Below, piece after piece: positions 37,926-46,409 of a stretch of DNA of 64,000 nucleotides (position 1 is the first letter of the stretch; every line of letters starts with the position of its first letter). A model generated the notes under the pieces. It worked only from the letters and a program-made list of their open reading frames with translations, was not told where the DNA came from and did not search any database. The position numbers were made by a program, and so were the translations under genes. The stretch lies in the NCBI GenBank assembly GCA_937889545.1, contig CALAOT010000070.1:62001-126000 (forward strand), given 5' to 3'. Source of the stretch: an uncultured Opitutaceae bacterium. GTDB lineage: Bacteria > Verrucomicrobiota > Verrucomicrobiia > Opitutales > Opitutaceae.

Positions 37926-37957
37926 AACAAAAGCGCCGCGCTTTTAAGGCGCGGCGC
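37926..37957 (-). terminator. Rho-independent terminator of the 37983-39092 gene
   Basis: On the minus strand a 9-bp stem GCGCCGCGC/GCGCGGCGC (37949-37957 with 37933-37941) is followed by TTTTGTTTG. It lies 26 bases after the stop codon. Confidence 0.88.
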
Positions 37958-37982
37958 CAGTTGGAAAAGAATCCCCGAACGT

Positions 37983-39092
37983 TCAGACGATCCCGAGCTT
38001 CCGACGGAGGTACAGAAGGCCCGTGAGCCCCAAGCCCAACAGGGCGGCGGTTGAAGCCGGATCCGGAGTGGTTGGAGGCGGCTTGTTGATGCCCGCCTGG
38101 GCGGTGACATTGATGCCCAGGAAGAAGATGTTGTCGTCCAGCGAACTATTCTTGGTGACTACGGTCGTGGAGGTGTCGCCATTGCTGACGAACGGCGCCG
38201 AATTGACATCGTTGCCCATGCCCAGGTTGTAGTACTCCTGGTCGGTGCGATCTCCGAGCGGGTCGCCGGTGATATCACCTACGCCGCCAAGGGTCGGATC
38301 GGGATTGAATCCCGTCGGATTATCGGCTGGGCCCCCAGATCCGTTGCCGATGCCGCCAACTGTGATTAACGCGCCATTCGCCGCCTGGCCGTCGTCCATG
38401 CCGCCGGCCGACTGTGTGAGGGTCCGGCCATCAACAGTAATGGTCGACTGCTGTGCAAGGTTACCGGGCGTCTGGTAACTGAAGCCGTCGCCTACCGACA
38501 TGAGCTCGGAGAACCCCGGGGATCCCACGCCGGAAAGAGGCACAGAGTAGTTAACGGTCGTGGTCGCTCCGGTCGATGACGCAGCGCCGGCCAGGAACCC
38601 GATCGTCACCGAGGGTGACGATGGGTTGCTGTAAACGATCGCGAGAACCTCGCCGTCGGTGGTGGCATTGCCGACATTCTCGAAAACGGGGATCGAAAAC
38701 TGCGAAACGCTTCCACCTCCGATTAACGCCTTCATCTGTGGAGTCACGTTCGCGACCCAGGCCTCCAAGGGCAGGTCCGAGGAGGTATTCAGTCCGAGCG
38801 CGGTCCAGGAAGAGCCGGAATAGGTCGTTGCCCCGAGAGTGACGTCCGGCGTGAAGGGCGTATAGTACTGGGAGGAAAAGAGGTACGCCTGCACGACCGT
38901 CGAACCCGTTGGAACCTGCGCTAACAGGTTGCCTACCGGAGTACTGCCGCCGCCAACCGCGGACAGGGACCAATTCCCATTTCCGTTGAATTGGTAGAGC
39001 GGATTCAGCTGTGCGCGGGCTGTAGCCGAAACTACTGCCACGACGGCGCATAGCGCAATTACACGAGCTATGTTTACGAGGATGCTTTTCAT
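37983..39092 (-). CDS. Secreted protein with a variant VPDSG/PEP-CTERM-like sorting signal
   Basis: 369 residues. A clear signal peptide (ARVIALCAVVAVVSATARA, then Q) fixes the start at ATG 39092; the open frame reaches back to 39293 without credible coding. The body is Gly/Ser/Thr-rich beta-type sequence with a repeat-like middle (SVSQFSIPVFENVGN) and no known domain. It ends TTPDPASTAALLGLGLTGLL then YLRRKLGIV: a PD-x-x-S-T box, helix and basic tail, close to the exosortase signals of this locus but with Pro-Ala in place of Ser-Gly. It is likely a second or third substrate of the exosortase at 24297. Confidence 0.78.
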   Translation of the reverse strand: MKSILVNIARVIALCAVVAVVSATARAQLNPLYQFNGNGNWSLSAVGGGSTPVGNLLAQVPTGSTVVQAYLFSSQYYTPFTPDVTLGATTYSGSSWTALGLNTSSDLPLEAWVANVTPQMKALIGGGSVSQFSIPVFENVGNATTDGEVLAIVYSNPSSPSVTIGFLAGAASSTGATTTVNYSVPLSGVGSPGFSELMSVGDGFSYQTPGNLAQQSTITVDGRTLTQSAGGMDDGQAANGALITVGGIGNGSGGPADNPTGFNPDPTLGGVGDITGDPLGDRTDQEYYNLGMGNDVNSAPFVSNGDTSTTVVTKNSSLDDNIFFLGINVTAQAGINKPPPTTPDPASTAALLGLGLTGLLYLRRKLGIV

Positions 39093-39145
39093 GGTTTTCA
39101 AACTAGTCTTGTTGCTGACAGGGGATGTCGAAGTCGCGACTGAGT

Positions 39146-39161
39146 AGCACGATCGATACCA
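39146..39161 (-). promoter_or_regulatory. Weak sigma-54-like promoter candidate
   Basis: On the minus strand TGGTAT-N5-GTGCT has the same spacing and the same -12 half as the strong match at 28654, with two further mismatches in the -24 half. The start would be near 39135, 43 bases before ATG 39092. A palindrome GCAAT-N6-ATTGC lies upstream at 39266-39281. Confidence 0.35.
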
Positions 39162-39793
39162 ACCAGTTTTTTCTGAAATCATTTGGCTCATAACTGATTC
39201 AAACATAGATATTAATGGATTATTATTTAATGTGTGACTCTTCGCCGGGATTTGGAGAGTTGTAAGCAATATCGACATTGCGCCCGTCAGCAATGCGGGA
39301 GGTCGATTAAATTATTTCTTAAACACCTAATTATAAGTATCTTCCTGCCTTGTAAGTAATCCGGACGTACACATCGAGACCTCGATGGCCAATGCTGAGG
39401 AGCCGCAGTCCGTATGCCTTCCCCTTATCGACCGTGCAGATTGGGACAACTGCCTCAACCTGAACTGCTTCTCGACAGAGCCGAACGAGTCACTCCAGGT
39501 CACGGGTGATGCGGTTCGAAGGCCGATTCGGACATGGTCGTCGGCCTTTCCCATTTCCCTTCACGCCGCTCGCTCGCCCTTCCTCCTGTCGATTCGCTGG
39601 AGCGGGATCACGGTGTACAACGCCCCCTGAGCGGGATCAACTTCCTCCTCAGCCCCGTTCCAATCTACCTGGTCGTCGGCTGGCTTTCCCCCCGACGAGA
39701 GGAGCCGCCAGCGAGGAGCGACTTGTTGAATATCACCCCGCCAACCACCTGCCGGGGCGACGGACGGCTCATCTCGGGGGCGTGGCGCGCAGT
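39162..39793. other. Intergenic region with no recognised gene
   Basis: It is AT-rich up to about 39360, then GC-richer, with several open but unrecognisable frames. A small repeated word GAGCGGGATCA occurs at about 39600 and 39629. It separates two minus-strand genes. Confidence 0.4.
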
Positions 39794-40969
39794 TCAACGC
39801 CCGATCAATTCTCCTAGGTACGATACCGCAGGAATTCGGTCACAAACGACCTTGACCGATACGAGGATTGGAACCGACAACAATGCTCCCGGCACACCCC
39901 ACAGCCAGACCCAGAATATCAACGAGACAAAAATGGCCACCGGGTTGAGCGTGAAGCGCCGGCCCAGCAGGGTCGGGGTGACGAAATTCGCCTCCAGAAG
40001 ATGGAGCACCAGATACCACAGGGGCGGCAGGAGTCCCCGCCAAGGCGAATCGAAAGTGAGGAGGCCGACCGCAACCAGAATGACGACTCCGCCGACTGCG
40101 CCGAAGTAGGGAACATAATTCAGAAGCGCCACGAGGATTCCCCACATCGCGGCATTCGGAATTCCGAGGAAGTAGAGGCCTCCACTCACGAGTGCGCCCA
40201 GGCAGAGGTTGATCAGCGAGATCGAGAACAGATAGTTGGATATGTTCTGCTGGATCTCATGGCTTATCTCGACCGCGCGTATCTTCCCCCTCAAGGTCGG
40301 AATCAGGCGGACGAGTTTCTGCAGGAACAGGTCGCCGGAGGCGAGCAACAGGTAGATCAACACCAGCACCTCGCCCAGGCCCGCCAGGAAAGTGCCCGTC
40401 CAGTTGAGAATGGAGCTGGTGCCGCGTTGGTCTTTGACTTCCACCATGGGTGTTTTTCTTTGCTCCTCCTTCTTTTCCGCCTCCGTCGCGCCAAGGTCAC
40501 CCACCGCCGCCGTCGCCTGGCTGAAGTGCCAGGCCTTCGGGAAGATCCTCTGAACGCGTTGTCGTAGCTCGGTCATGTGCTGCGGGGCTTCATTCATCCA
40601 CCTCGCCGCCGGCCGCTCCAATTGAAAGAACCCAGCCCCGATGGCGGCCACCAGGAGGCAAAAGACAACGGCGGCTGAAAGGGGCGCCGGAAGGCGGAGG
40701 AAGGACAAGCAGCGCACCAACGGTTGCAGGGTCATCGCCGCCATCCACGCCAGGACAACGGGCAGGACGACGGGACGGGCAACATACAGGAAGGCCATCG
40801 TGCCGAGCACGATTATGGCGAGCTGCGCCGACGCCATCTTGATCGGTTCCTGCGCACCCGCTTGATTGGGCGGCGGATCGCTGGCGGCCGAATTGGCGCA
40901 CGGGACGGGGGTAGCCGCCTCGGCACTGTCGGATCCAGCCCCGGCCTCAGGTCCGCCGGGAAGCTTCAT
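39794..40969 (-). CDS. AI-2E family transporter (PerM/TqsA-like membrane protein)
   Basis: 391 residues, about eight membrane helices. The C-terminal half carries family-typical stretches: LINLCLGALVSGGLYFLGIP, LLNYVPYFGAVGGVV and HLLEANFVTPTLLGRRFTLNP. Members export small molecules or ions; substrates are usually unknown and autoinducer-2 applies only to TqsA. The first 45 residues are a hydrophilic Ala/Pro-rich tail. A GGGGAGA ribosome site stands six bases before the ATG. Single gene. Confidence 0.9.
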   Translation of the reverse strand: MKLPGGPEAGAGSDSAEAATPVPCANSAASDPPPNQAGAQEPIKMASAQLAIIVLGTMAFLYVARPVVLPVVLAWMAAMTLQPLVRCLSFLRLPAPLSAAVVFCLLVAAIGAGFFQLERPAARWMNEAPQHMTELRQRVQRIFPKAWHFSQATAAVGDLGATEAEKKEEQRKTPMVEVKDQRGTSSILNWTGTFLAGLGEVLVLIYLLLASGDLFLQKLVRLIPTLRGKIRAVEISHEIQQNISNYLFSISLINLCLGALVSGGLYFLGIPNAAMWGILVALLNYVPYFGAVGGVVILVAVGLLTFDSPWRGLLPPLWYLVLHLLEANFVTPTLLGRRFTLNPVAIFVSLIFWVWLWGVPGALLSVPILVSVKVVCDRIPAVSYLGELIGR

Positions 40970-41418
40970 GTCGGTCTCCCCGCCGTGCGCCGCAGCAGAC
41001 GTTCAGTTCCCGCGGGCCGAAAGTGTCCGGCACCGCCATCGGCTGCGCGTAGCCGAAACGACCGCGTTTCCCGGGTAATGCAGCGGTTTGCCTGTGGTGC
41101 TTGAACTGTGTTCCGGAGAGGGTCATCGACACGAAATGGTGGTGCGGGACAAGCAGGCTTTCGCGTGAGGGAAAAGGGAGAGGCGATGCTATCGGAAGGG
41201 CCACCAGAAAGAAATGGGGCGTTGACCGTATAGGATTGAACTCGCCGGTACGTGGCGCAGGTGCGGGCCCCGCCGACGAGCCGACGTCGTCTCAAGCTTC
41301 ACTGGCTGCCCAATGCAGTCTCCAGACCCGGGCATCGTCCGGGCGCGAGCCCCCATCAACGGACAGCGCGGGGAAGGACGCATGGCGCAGGGAGGCCATG
41401 CAACCTTTCACAACGCAA
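40970..41418. other. Intergenic region before tRNA-Leu
   Basis: No gene recognised. It should contain the promoter of the AI-2E-family gene on the minus strand. Confidence 0.4.
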
Positions 41419-41504
41419 TGGTGCCCGGGGCCGGACTCGAACCGGCACTTCCTTGCGGAAATCGGATTTTAAGTCCGAAGCGTCTACCATTCCGCCACCC
41501 AGGC
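41419..41504 (-). tRNA. tRNA-Leu (anticodon UAA), CCA encoded
   Basis: An 86-base cloverleaf on the minus strand. The acceptor arms GCCTGGG and CCCGGGC pair (one G-U), followed by the D-arm GGCGGAATGGTAGACGC typical of tRNA-Leu. The anticodon stem TCGGA/TCCGA flanks loop CTTAAAA, giving UAA; the long variable arm is TTTCCGCAAGGAA, and the T-arm has GGTTCGAGTCC. It is the integration site of the island to its right. Confidence 0.95.
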
Positions 41505-41546
41505 ATTCAATAAGTTATGTAACTTACCTTATTCCAAATAACGACA

Positions 41547-41575
41547 ATTGACATTATATTGACACTTACAGCCCT
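41547..41575 (+). repeat. Left arm-type repeat of the island
   Basis: ATTGACA-N4-ATTGACACTTACAGC. The same two-part repeat, with the same 11-base period and orientation, is at 46137-46167. It is a candidate recombinase arm-binding site. Confidence 0.7.
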
Positions 41576-41737
41576 CCTTGCGACCATAGGCGCACGAGAA
41601 CGACTAAACCTAGGGTAGCAAGGTATCGGCACTCTTCAAGGACACCCTTCGTAATCGAGGGGCTACGGGTCAACGGCAAACGAACGCGCAAATTCTTCGG
41701 GACCCGCAAGGAGGCGGCGTCATGGCTCAGGCTGACA

Positions 41738-42748
41738 TTGATGCGAATGAAGCGCGAAGGGGAGGCAGCCGTCACCATGCCCGATCAATTGCGCCTAGAT
41801 GCCCTGGCGTGCGCTGAAAAGCTCCAGCCCTACGGCAAGACCATTTCGGACGCTACAGAGCACTTTCTAGCCTTCCTGGCGGCCATGGCGCGCAGTTGCA
41901 CAGTGGCCGAGTTAGTCGCCGAGTTTATCGCAGCCAAGAAGAAGGACGGAGCATCGCAGCGCTACCTTGAGGACCTAAGTTACCGACTCGCCACGTTTGA
42001 GGAGAAATTCGGCGCACTCAAGGTGGCGGAGATCCTGCCCGCTCAAATAGACGATTGGCTGCGGGGGCTCGATGTTGCCCCGCTGACCCGGAATAATTTT
42101 CGCCGGATTCTCAGCGTATTCTTTAGCTTCGCCAAGATACGCGGTTACTCCACCTCAAACCCCGTTCAAAGCACCGCCAAGGCCAAGGTGGTTTGCGGCA
42201 CCCCGGGGATTTTTACGCCCGAGCAAATGCGGACGGTACTGGAGACGGGCCCCGCGTGGTTTGTGCCGTTCTTGGCAATCGGTGGCTTCGCAGGGCTTAG
42301 GTCGGCTGAGATCGAACGTCTCGACTGGTCCAAGGTCGACCTCGCAGGGCGGCTGATCGAAGTGACTGCCAAGAACGCCAAGACTGCGCAGCGCCGGTTT
42401 GTGCCGATTTGCGATGCCCTGGCCGCGTGGCTCGCGCCCCATGCTCGCGCGTCCGGACCCGTTGCAGCCGCCGACAGCATCCGGTTTGGCCGCCTCGCAA
42501 CGGTGAAGGCGTCGGGAATCGAATGGCCTTCGAATGTTCTACGGCATTCGTTTGCCACCTACCGCCTCGCACAGTTTAGGAACGCAGCGCAGACCGCAGC
42601 CGAGCTTGGGCACGCTGGTGCTGCGATGCTCTACCAACATTACCGGGAACTTGTCACCCCGGACGCTGCGGCCAAATGGTGGCAGATCATGCCACCCGCC
42701 GATTATGGCAATATTGTGGCTTTCCACGCAGAGGTGGCAAATGTATGA
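41738..42748 (+). CDS. Tyrosine recombinase / integrase
   Basis: 336 residues from TTG 41738 (ATG 41741 is next). The core-binding domain has ATFEEKFGALKVAEILPAQI and TRNNFRRILSVFFSFAKIRG. The catalytic domain has Arg in GGFAGLRSAEIERL, the beta-hairpin Lys in VTAKNAKTAQRRF, VLRHSFATYRL, ELGHAG and the nucleophile Tyr in AMLYQHYREL. The first His of the H-x-x-R box is Asn. The frame is plainly coding before 41738 as well (GLRVNGKRTRKFFGTRKEAA, about 41660-41720), like the N-terminal arm-binding region of integrases. There is no ATG, GTG or TTG between the stop at 41549 and 41738. Either a rare start is used or the original start has mutated. It mediates island integration at tRNA-Leu. Confidence 0.85.
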   Translation: MMRMKREGEAAVTMPDQLRLDALACAEKLQPYGKTISDATEHFLAFLAAMARSCTVAELVAEFIAAKKKDGASQRYLEDLSYRLATFEEKFGALKVAEILPAQIDDWLRGLDVAPLTRNNFRRILSVFFSFAKIRGYSTSNPVQSTAKAKVVCGTPGIFTPEQMRTVLETGPAWFVPFLAIGGFAGLRSAEIERLDWSKVDLAGRLIEVTAKNAKTAQRRFVPICDALAAWLAPHARASGPVAAADSIRFGRLATVKASGIEWPSNVLRHSFATYRLAQFRNAAQTAAELGHAGAAMLYQHYRELVTPDAAAKWWQIMPPADYGNIVAFHAEVANV

Positions 42749-43010
42749 CGGCCCAAACGAGGGGAACGTAAGCAGTACCTCCCCTGTTCCAGATAAAGCA
42801 GAAGATCACAGATTCAAAGTGGATCCCCTCGAATTGGGCAGGGTGATGGTAAGGAAGCTCCTCAATGCGGCTATGACCGGGAGGCACTCTGTCAATGAGG
42901 TGATGGACAAACAAGAGGCAGGCCGACAACTGCTTGATCTAACTGCCGATGCCGTTGCATCGGTAGATCGGCTGTGTGCGGTAATGGTCCGCCCACAATC
43001 GACCAGCTAG
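42741..43010 (+). CDS. Small hypothetical protein coupled to the integrase
   Basis: 89 residues, with ATG 42741 overlapping the end of the integrase gene and a GAGGTGG ribosome site just upstream. The sequence is mainly helical and charged (ELGRVMVRKLLNAAMTG, EAGRQLLDLTADAVASVDRL). No family recognised. Position suggests an accessory or excision factor, which is only a guess. Confidence 0.55.
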   Translation: MYDGPNEGNVSSTSPVPDKAEDHRFKVDPLELGRVMVRKLLNAAMTGRHSVNEVMDKQEAGRQLLDLTADAVASVDRLCAVMVRPQSTS

Positions 43011-43216
43011 AACCATTCTTCATATTGTCCCAGCTTAAATACCAAGATACGGATAATCCGGGCAATGGTATTATCAATACCTGGTACAGAAAATGGTCAG
43101 ATCCGAGAACAAAGAACAGAAGGATTACCTTTTCGCAGGTAACCCCGGACGAAAAACAGAGAATTGATGACGACGTGAGATTTTGGCACGTAAACCTGTT
43201 GTACAACGAGCTATGA
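42974..43216 (+). CDS. Small hypothetical protein
   Basis: 80 residues from GTG 42974, overlapping the preceding ORF by 37 bases. It contains NTWYRKWSDPRTKNRRITFS and DEKQRIDDDVRFWHVNLLYN, and its charge pattern looks coding. The stop overlaps ATG 43213 as ATGA, which supports a coupled set. Function unknown. Confidence 0.42.
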   Translation: MCGNGPPTIDQLEPFFILSQLKYQDTDNPGNGIINTWYRKWSDPRTKNRRITFSQVTPDEKQRIDDDVRFWHVNLLYNEL

Positions 43217-43329
43217 ATCTCAATGCCGCCAAAGAACAGAGTAAGCTGGAGCACTTCATTGCTGAAAAGGAAAAGACCCCTCCCGCCGGAAGGCACAAGT
43301 ACTTCCATGTCGAAGGCGCAGCCTGTTGA
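43213..43329 (+). CDS. Very small ORF in ATGA overlap
   Basis: 38 codons encoding a charged peptide (NLNAAKEQSKLEHFIAEKEK, then PAGRHKYFHVEGAAC). The ATGA overlap with the preceding ORF and the amphipathic composition favour real translation. Nothing is known of its role. Confidence 0.35.
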   Translation: MNLNAAKEQSKLEHFIAEKEKTPPAGRHKYFHVEGAAC

Positions 43330-43740
43330 GAATAGCGAACAAAGCATGCTTTAATGCTTTTCCAAGACCCAGGGGGAGGGTGGAAAATCAAGGCTGCGTT
43401 AGAGCGATTCCCTCCCACCTCGAAAAAGTTCTAAGATTTTTTGATCGCTCATCGGCGTAAAAGTGCCAGCGAGCGACAGGGCTCAATCCTGGCCTGCACA
43501 CAAGGCTTCACAGTTGCGCCGCTAGGCCTCAAAACAGGGAATTATCAGGGCGACGCGAGAGAGCCGGAGGCGTGAGATCCGAGTCCTTCGCGAGCCGAAT
43601 CCGGCAACGCAGGCCAATCGCGGGCGGGGTTATCACGGAACCTATACCTATATCACCCGGAGCGGACGAAGCATAACGGTGAGGCGATAACTTCTCCCAG
43701 TCGTAGAAGCGCACAACCGGGGGATGCCGAAGGAGCCAGC

Positions 43741-43995
43741 TTTACCGCGAGAGAAGGTAGGCGCCGCGAGCAACGCGCCGCCCTGGGCAACCTCATCGAG
43801 GCGATGGAGCAGAGTCATTCCGCCGTGATGATCGTCGGCTTGACGGGGCGGATCGAATATGTCGGCACCGCGCTTTGTGGCCTGACCGGATACGCGCGGC
43901 GCGAGCTGATCGGCCGTCCCTAGCGCGACTTTTCCCAGCCGGATGCGCCGCCCGACCTTCTGGCCGACATGATTGGGCATTGCACGCTCTCCGAA
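43741..43995 (+). pseudogene. PAS-domain fragment of a sensor protein, interrupted by TAG
   Basis: The frame reads NLIEAMEQSHSAVMIVGLTG, RIEYVGTALCGLTGYARREL and IGRP, a TAG at 43921, then RDFSQPDAPPDLLADM. This is a clear PAS domain in which TAG replaces an expected Trp. No kinase or output domain follows and no start is credible. It is a leftover within the island. Confidence 0.7.
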
Positions 43996-44117
43996 ATGAG
44001 TGATATAAAAAGGCAACGCACTCTGTTACCATACACCCAGCCTGTCGGCGGGAAAACTCTCTTGTGTAGCCTTAGTTCGCGCTGCAAACTATTGATTTAC
44101 CATGTGGTAGCGCAGAC

Positions 44118-45431
44118 ATGTCCGACGAAACCTCAGGCTGTCTTGACGGAATTACGATCCTCCGGTTCGCCCACGCCTACGAGGGTGGCGCTGGCCTAGA
44201 GTATGACGTGGAGTCGATAATCCGGTGCTTGAGCGAGCGGAGCCGCCTTACAACCGTTTACGTACGCATGTGCCGAACACCGGCAGAGGAGAAGGAAGCC
44301 GAGCGGCCGGTCGGGCGAGGCCGACTGATCGAAGTGCCGATCTATCGCCCGCCCGTTCCTGCCGCCAATGGTTCGCCTGCCATCTCCACGGTTTCTGCGA
44401 GCTCACGAGTCTACGGTTTTGTCGGCGGCAGCTGGGTCGTTCCCAACTGGGTCTTCCGCTTGGGGGCCCATATCCGGCGCCCGCCGCCACGATCGACTGA
44501 CATCCCGACGGCCGGCTCCAAAGTGCGAGAACTGCTAGATCGGTTCAAACCGGACATTATCATGCTTCATTCCATTGGAGGACGGGATGCCGACGAGATC
44601 ATCCGGCACGCCAAACGCAGGGGCATACCCGTAGTCCTCCAGCTTCACTACGCGAATGAGCGTTATGCGCATTTTTCAATCCGCTGCCAGGTCGTTCGCG
44701 CTTCCGGAGTCAGCGGAGTCTCTGATCTTCGCGTTCCGGCGTATTTACGCAATCGGTTTTCGAATCTGCTGACCGGATTGAGTCTCGCCGAATTTACCCC
44801 TCGATCCATCCTGCCGGGCGAGTCATCATCCACGCCACCCGCCCTCCTCCTCCCTGCGAGGATCGTTCCCTCCAAGGGCCACGAAGACCTCGTCAAAGCC
44901 GCCGCGTATCTTCGAGATCGCGGCATCTCATTCCAAATCATTTTTTGCGGAAGACTCGATGATGTGGCGTTTGCGGCCCACTTGCGGACAACGATAGCGA
45001 AGCACAAACTGGAGAAGGAGATCGCTTTTCGCGGATTGCTGAGCCAATCTGAGATGCGCGAATGCTACGCCAGTTGCGCCATTCTGGCGTTTCCCACGTA
45101 TCATTTCGAGGGCCTGCCCCGGGTTGTCTTGGAGGCTCAAGCCATGGCGCTTCCCGCAGTCGTATATGACAGCGGCGGAACTGCGGCGGCGTTAACCGAC
45201 GGCGTTTCCGGGTTCGTCCTCCGACGCGGCGATATCACCGGTCTGGCAAAGCGGCTTCAGCAGCTGTTGCTCGACCCGGTGCTGAGGCGGGAAATGGGCC
45301 GCCAAGGACGGTTGTTTGTCGAGCGGCAATTCACACTTTCGGCGCTGGCCGAACGGCACGAACGGCTTTACACTCAGATCCTCGGGCCCTCTGGCGGCAC
45401 AGGTCTAAGATCGGTTATTCACGGATTTTAA
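44118..45431 (+). CDS. GT4-family glycosyltransferase carried on the island
   Basis: 437 residues. The N-terminal half opens ITILRFAHAYEGGAGLEYDV, an acceptor-side loop typical of GT4 enzymes. The donor half has LLPARIVPSKGHEDLVKAA and FEGLPRVVLEAQAMALP with both Glu of E-x7-E. It is likely cytoplasmic, adding a sugar to a surface glycan, and is the main intact cargo gene, so the island could alter the cell-surface polymer. It stands alone, with non-coding DNA on both sides. Confidence 0.87.
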   Translation: MSDETSGCLDGITILRFAHAYEGGAGLEYDVESIIRCLSERSRLTTVYVRMCRTPAEEKEAERPVGRGRLIEVPIYRPPVPAANGSPAISTVSASSRVYGFVGGSWVVPNWVFRLGAHIRRPPPRSTDIPTAGSKVRELLDRFKPDIIMLHSIGGRDADEIIRHAKRRGIPVVLQLHYANERYAHFSIRCQVVRASGVSGVSDLRVPAYLRNRFSNLLTGLSLAEFTPRSILPGESSSTPPALLLPARIVPSKGHEDLVKAAAYLRDRGISFQIIFCGRLDDVAFAAHLRTTIAKHKLEKEIAFRGLLSQSEMRECYASCAILAFPTYHFEGLPRVVLEAQAMALPAVVYDSGGTAAALTDGVSGFVLRRGDITGLAKRLQQLLLDPVLRREMGRQGRLFVERQFTLSALAERHERLYTQILGPSGGTGLRSVIHGF

Positions 45432-46136
45432 TGGGCTTCCGAGGGAAAGGCTGCCGTGAAAGGTGAAGTCTTGGGGGGTGCGGAGGGTGCTCGGGTTTCA
45501 GCCGCTACGCGTGCGAGGCTCTCCCTTGAGAATTAGCGGGTCGAATCGATGATTGGGTCTGGCCCTAGGATGGCCCGCCTTGGGTGGAGGGGTTCAGCGA
45601 GAACGCGAGATCTTGACATAGGGGTACCAAGGTGGCGGGGCACAAGCTTACGCACGCGATAACGGGAGCGTGTCGGCCATACTTGCGCCCACTGAGATCA
45701 GTAACGCTGAGAGGCTGTTAAACCGCGCTTTCCTCCCATTGAGAGCAATGCTTTTGCAACGCTTCCCGTTGGTCACGCCTCAGTAAGCATCTCGAGCAAA
45801 TGTCGATTAGGGTATTCTTAAAGACCGGGGAAAGCAGTGCGGTAGCAATGGGAGAACAAGCTGAAAGCCGACGAAAAAGCGCAATAAACGTAAGAAAATG
45901 GAAGGAAATGGCTTGGATGAGATCTCGTGGGGAACGAATTTTGTGAGCGCTACGCGCGTGCGATAGGGGCTGTTGAAAACAGTCACATAACAATAACCCA
46001 GCACCATTAAAAATGGTCGAAAAATCGTGGTTGTCTCAGAGCCGTTCAGGCCCGCATTGGCGGCATTTGCGAACCATTACGCGCGCGCGCGCCATGGGCG
46101 ACATACGCCGAACGCTCGCAATTGGAAGCGCCTTTC
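45432..46136. other. Non-coding right part of the island
   Basis: No secure gene. A minus-strand frame of 91 codons at 45718-45993 lacks family likeness. The word GGCTGTT-AAAC/GAAAAC occurs near 45712 and 45968 in the same orientation, perhaps ends of a lost small element. An alternating CG tract lies at about 46080-46092. Confidence 0.35.
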
Positions 46137-46167
46137 ATTGACACGGCATTGACACTTACAGCGCCCT
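46137..46167 (+). repeat. Right arm-type repeat of the island
   Basis: ATTGACA-N4-ATTGACACTTACAGC followed by GCCCT, the partner of the repeat at 41547-41575. The 15-base core is identical in both. Confidence 0.7.
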
Positions 46168-46237
46168 TTATGGTCTTTTTGTGTCACCTATGTTCGCCTT
46201 TGTACCTCTGTAGTTAATTGATCTATAGCGTTTGTGA

Positions 46238-46278
46238 GGATTTTAAGTTCGAAGTGTCTACCGTTCCGCCACCCGGGC
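46238..46278 (-). pseudogene. 5' half of a tRNA-Leu, right attachment site of the island
   Basis: On the minus strand it starts GCCCGGGTGGCGG and ends after the anticodon loop, then leaves tRNA-like sequence. Its acceptor strand GCCCGGG pairs perfectly with CCCGGGC at the 3' end of the intact tRNA, whereas the intact copy has one G-U pair. This suggests it is the original host 5' half, displaced by the insertion and now decaying (two changes break stems). Confidence 0.72.
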
Positions 46279-46409
46279 AACCGGCACCGGGAATCTCTGG
46301 GAAACCGGGCCTGGAACGCGAGCCTTTGTCGCGGGATGCCCCGCGGGGCGGCCCGTGCCCAGAATAGGCTTTCCAATCCCGGCGGGAATGGGCGAGGTTG
46401 GGGGCAAGC

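Larger units (their letters stand above)
41464..46278. mobile_element. Integrative island inserted in tRNA-Leu(UAA), ~4.8 kb
   Basis: Bases 41464-41504 (5' half of the intact tRNA) recur at 46238-46278 in the same orientation with 37 of 41 identical. Between them lie a tyrosine recombinase reading away from the tRNA, small unknown ORFs, a broken PAS gene and a glycosyltransferase. Paired ATTGACA repeats lie just inside both ends. The layout fits integration by recombination within the tRNA anticodon-to-5' region, with the left copy rebuilt into a functional tRNA. Confidence 0.75.

Noticed and set aside
45718-45993. 91-codon minus-strand ORF in the island
   Set aside because: No family likeness, no ribosome site and no coupled neighbour; more likely chance or a decayed element.
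46238-46278. A second tRNA-Leu gene
   Set aside because: Only the 5' half is present; the variable, T and acceptor 3' parts are missing, so it is an attachment-site remnant.
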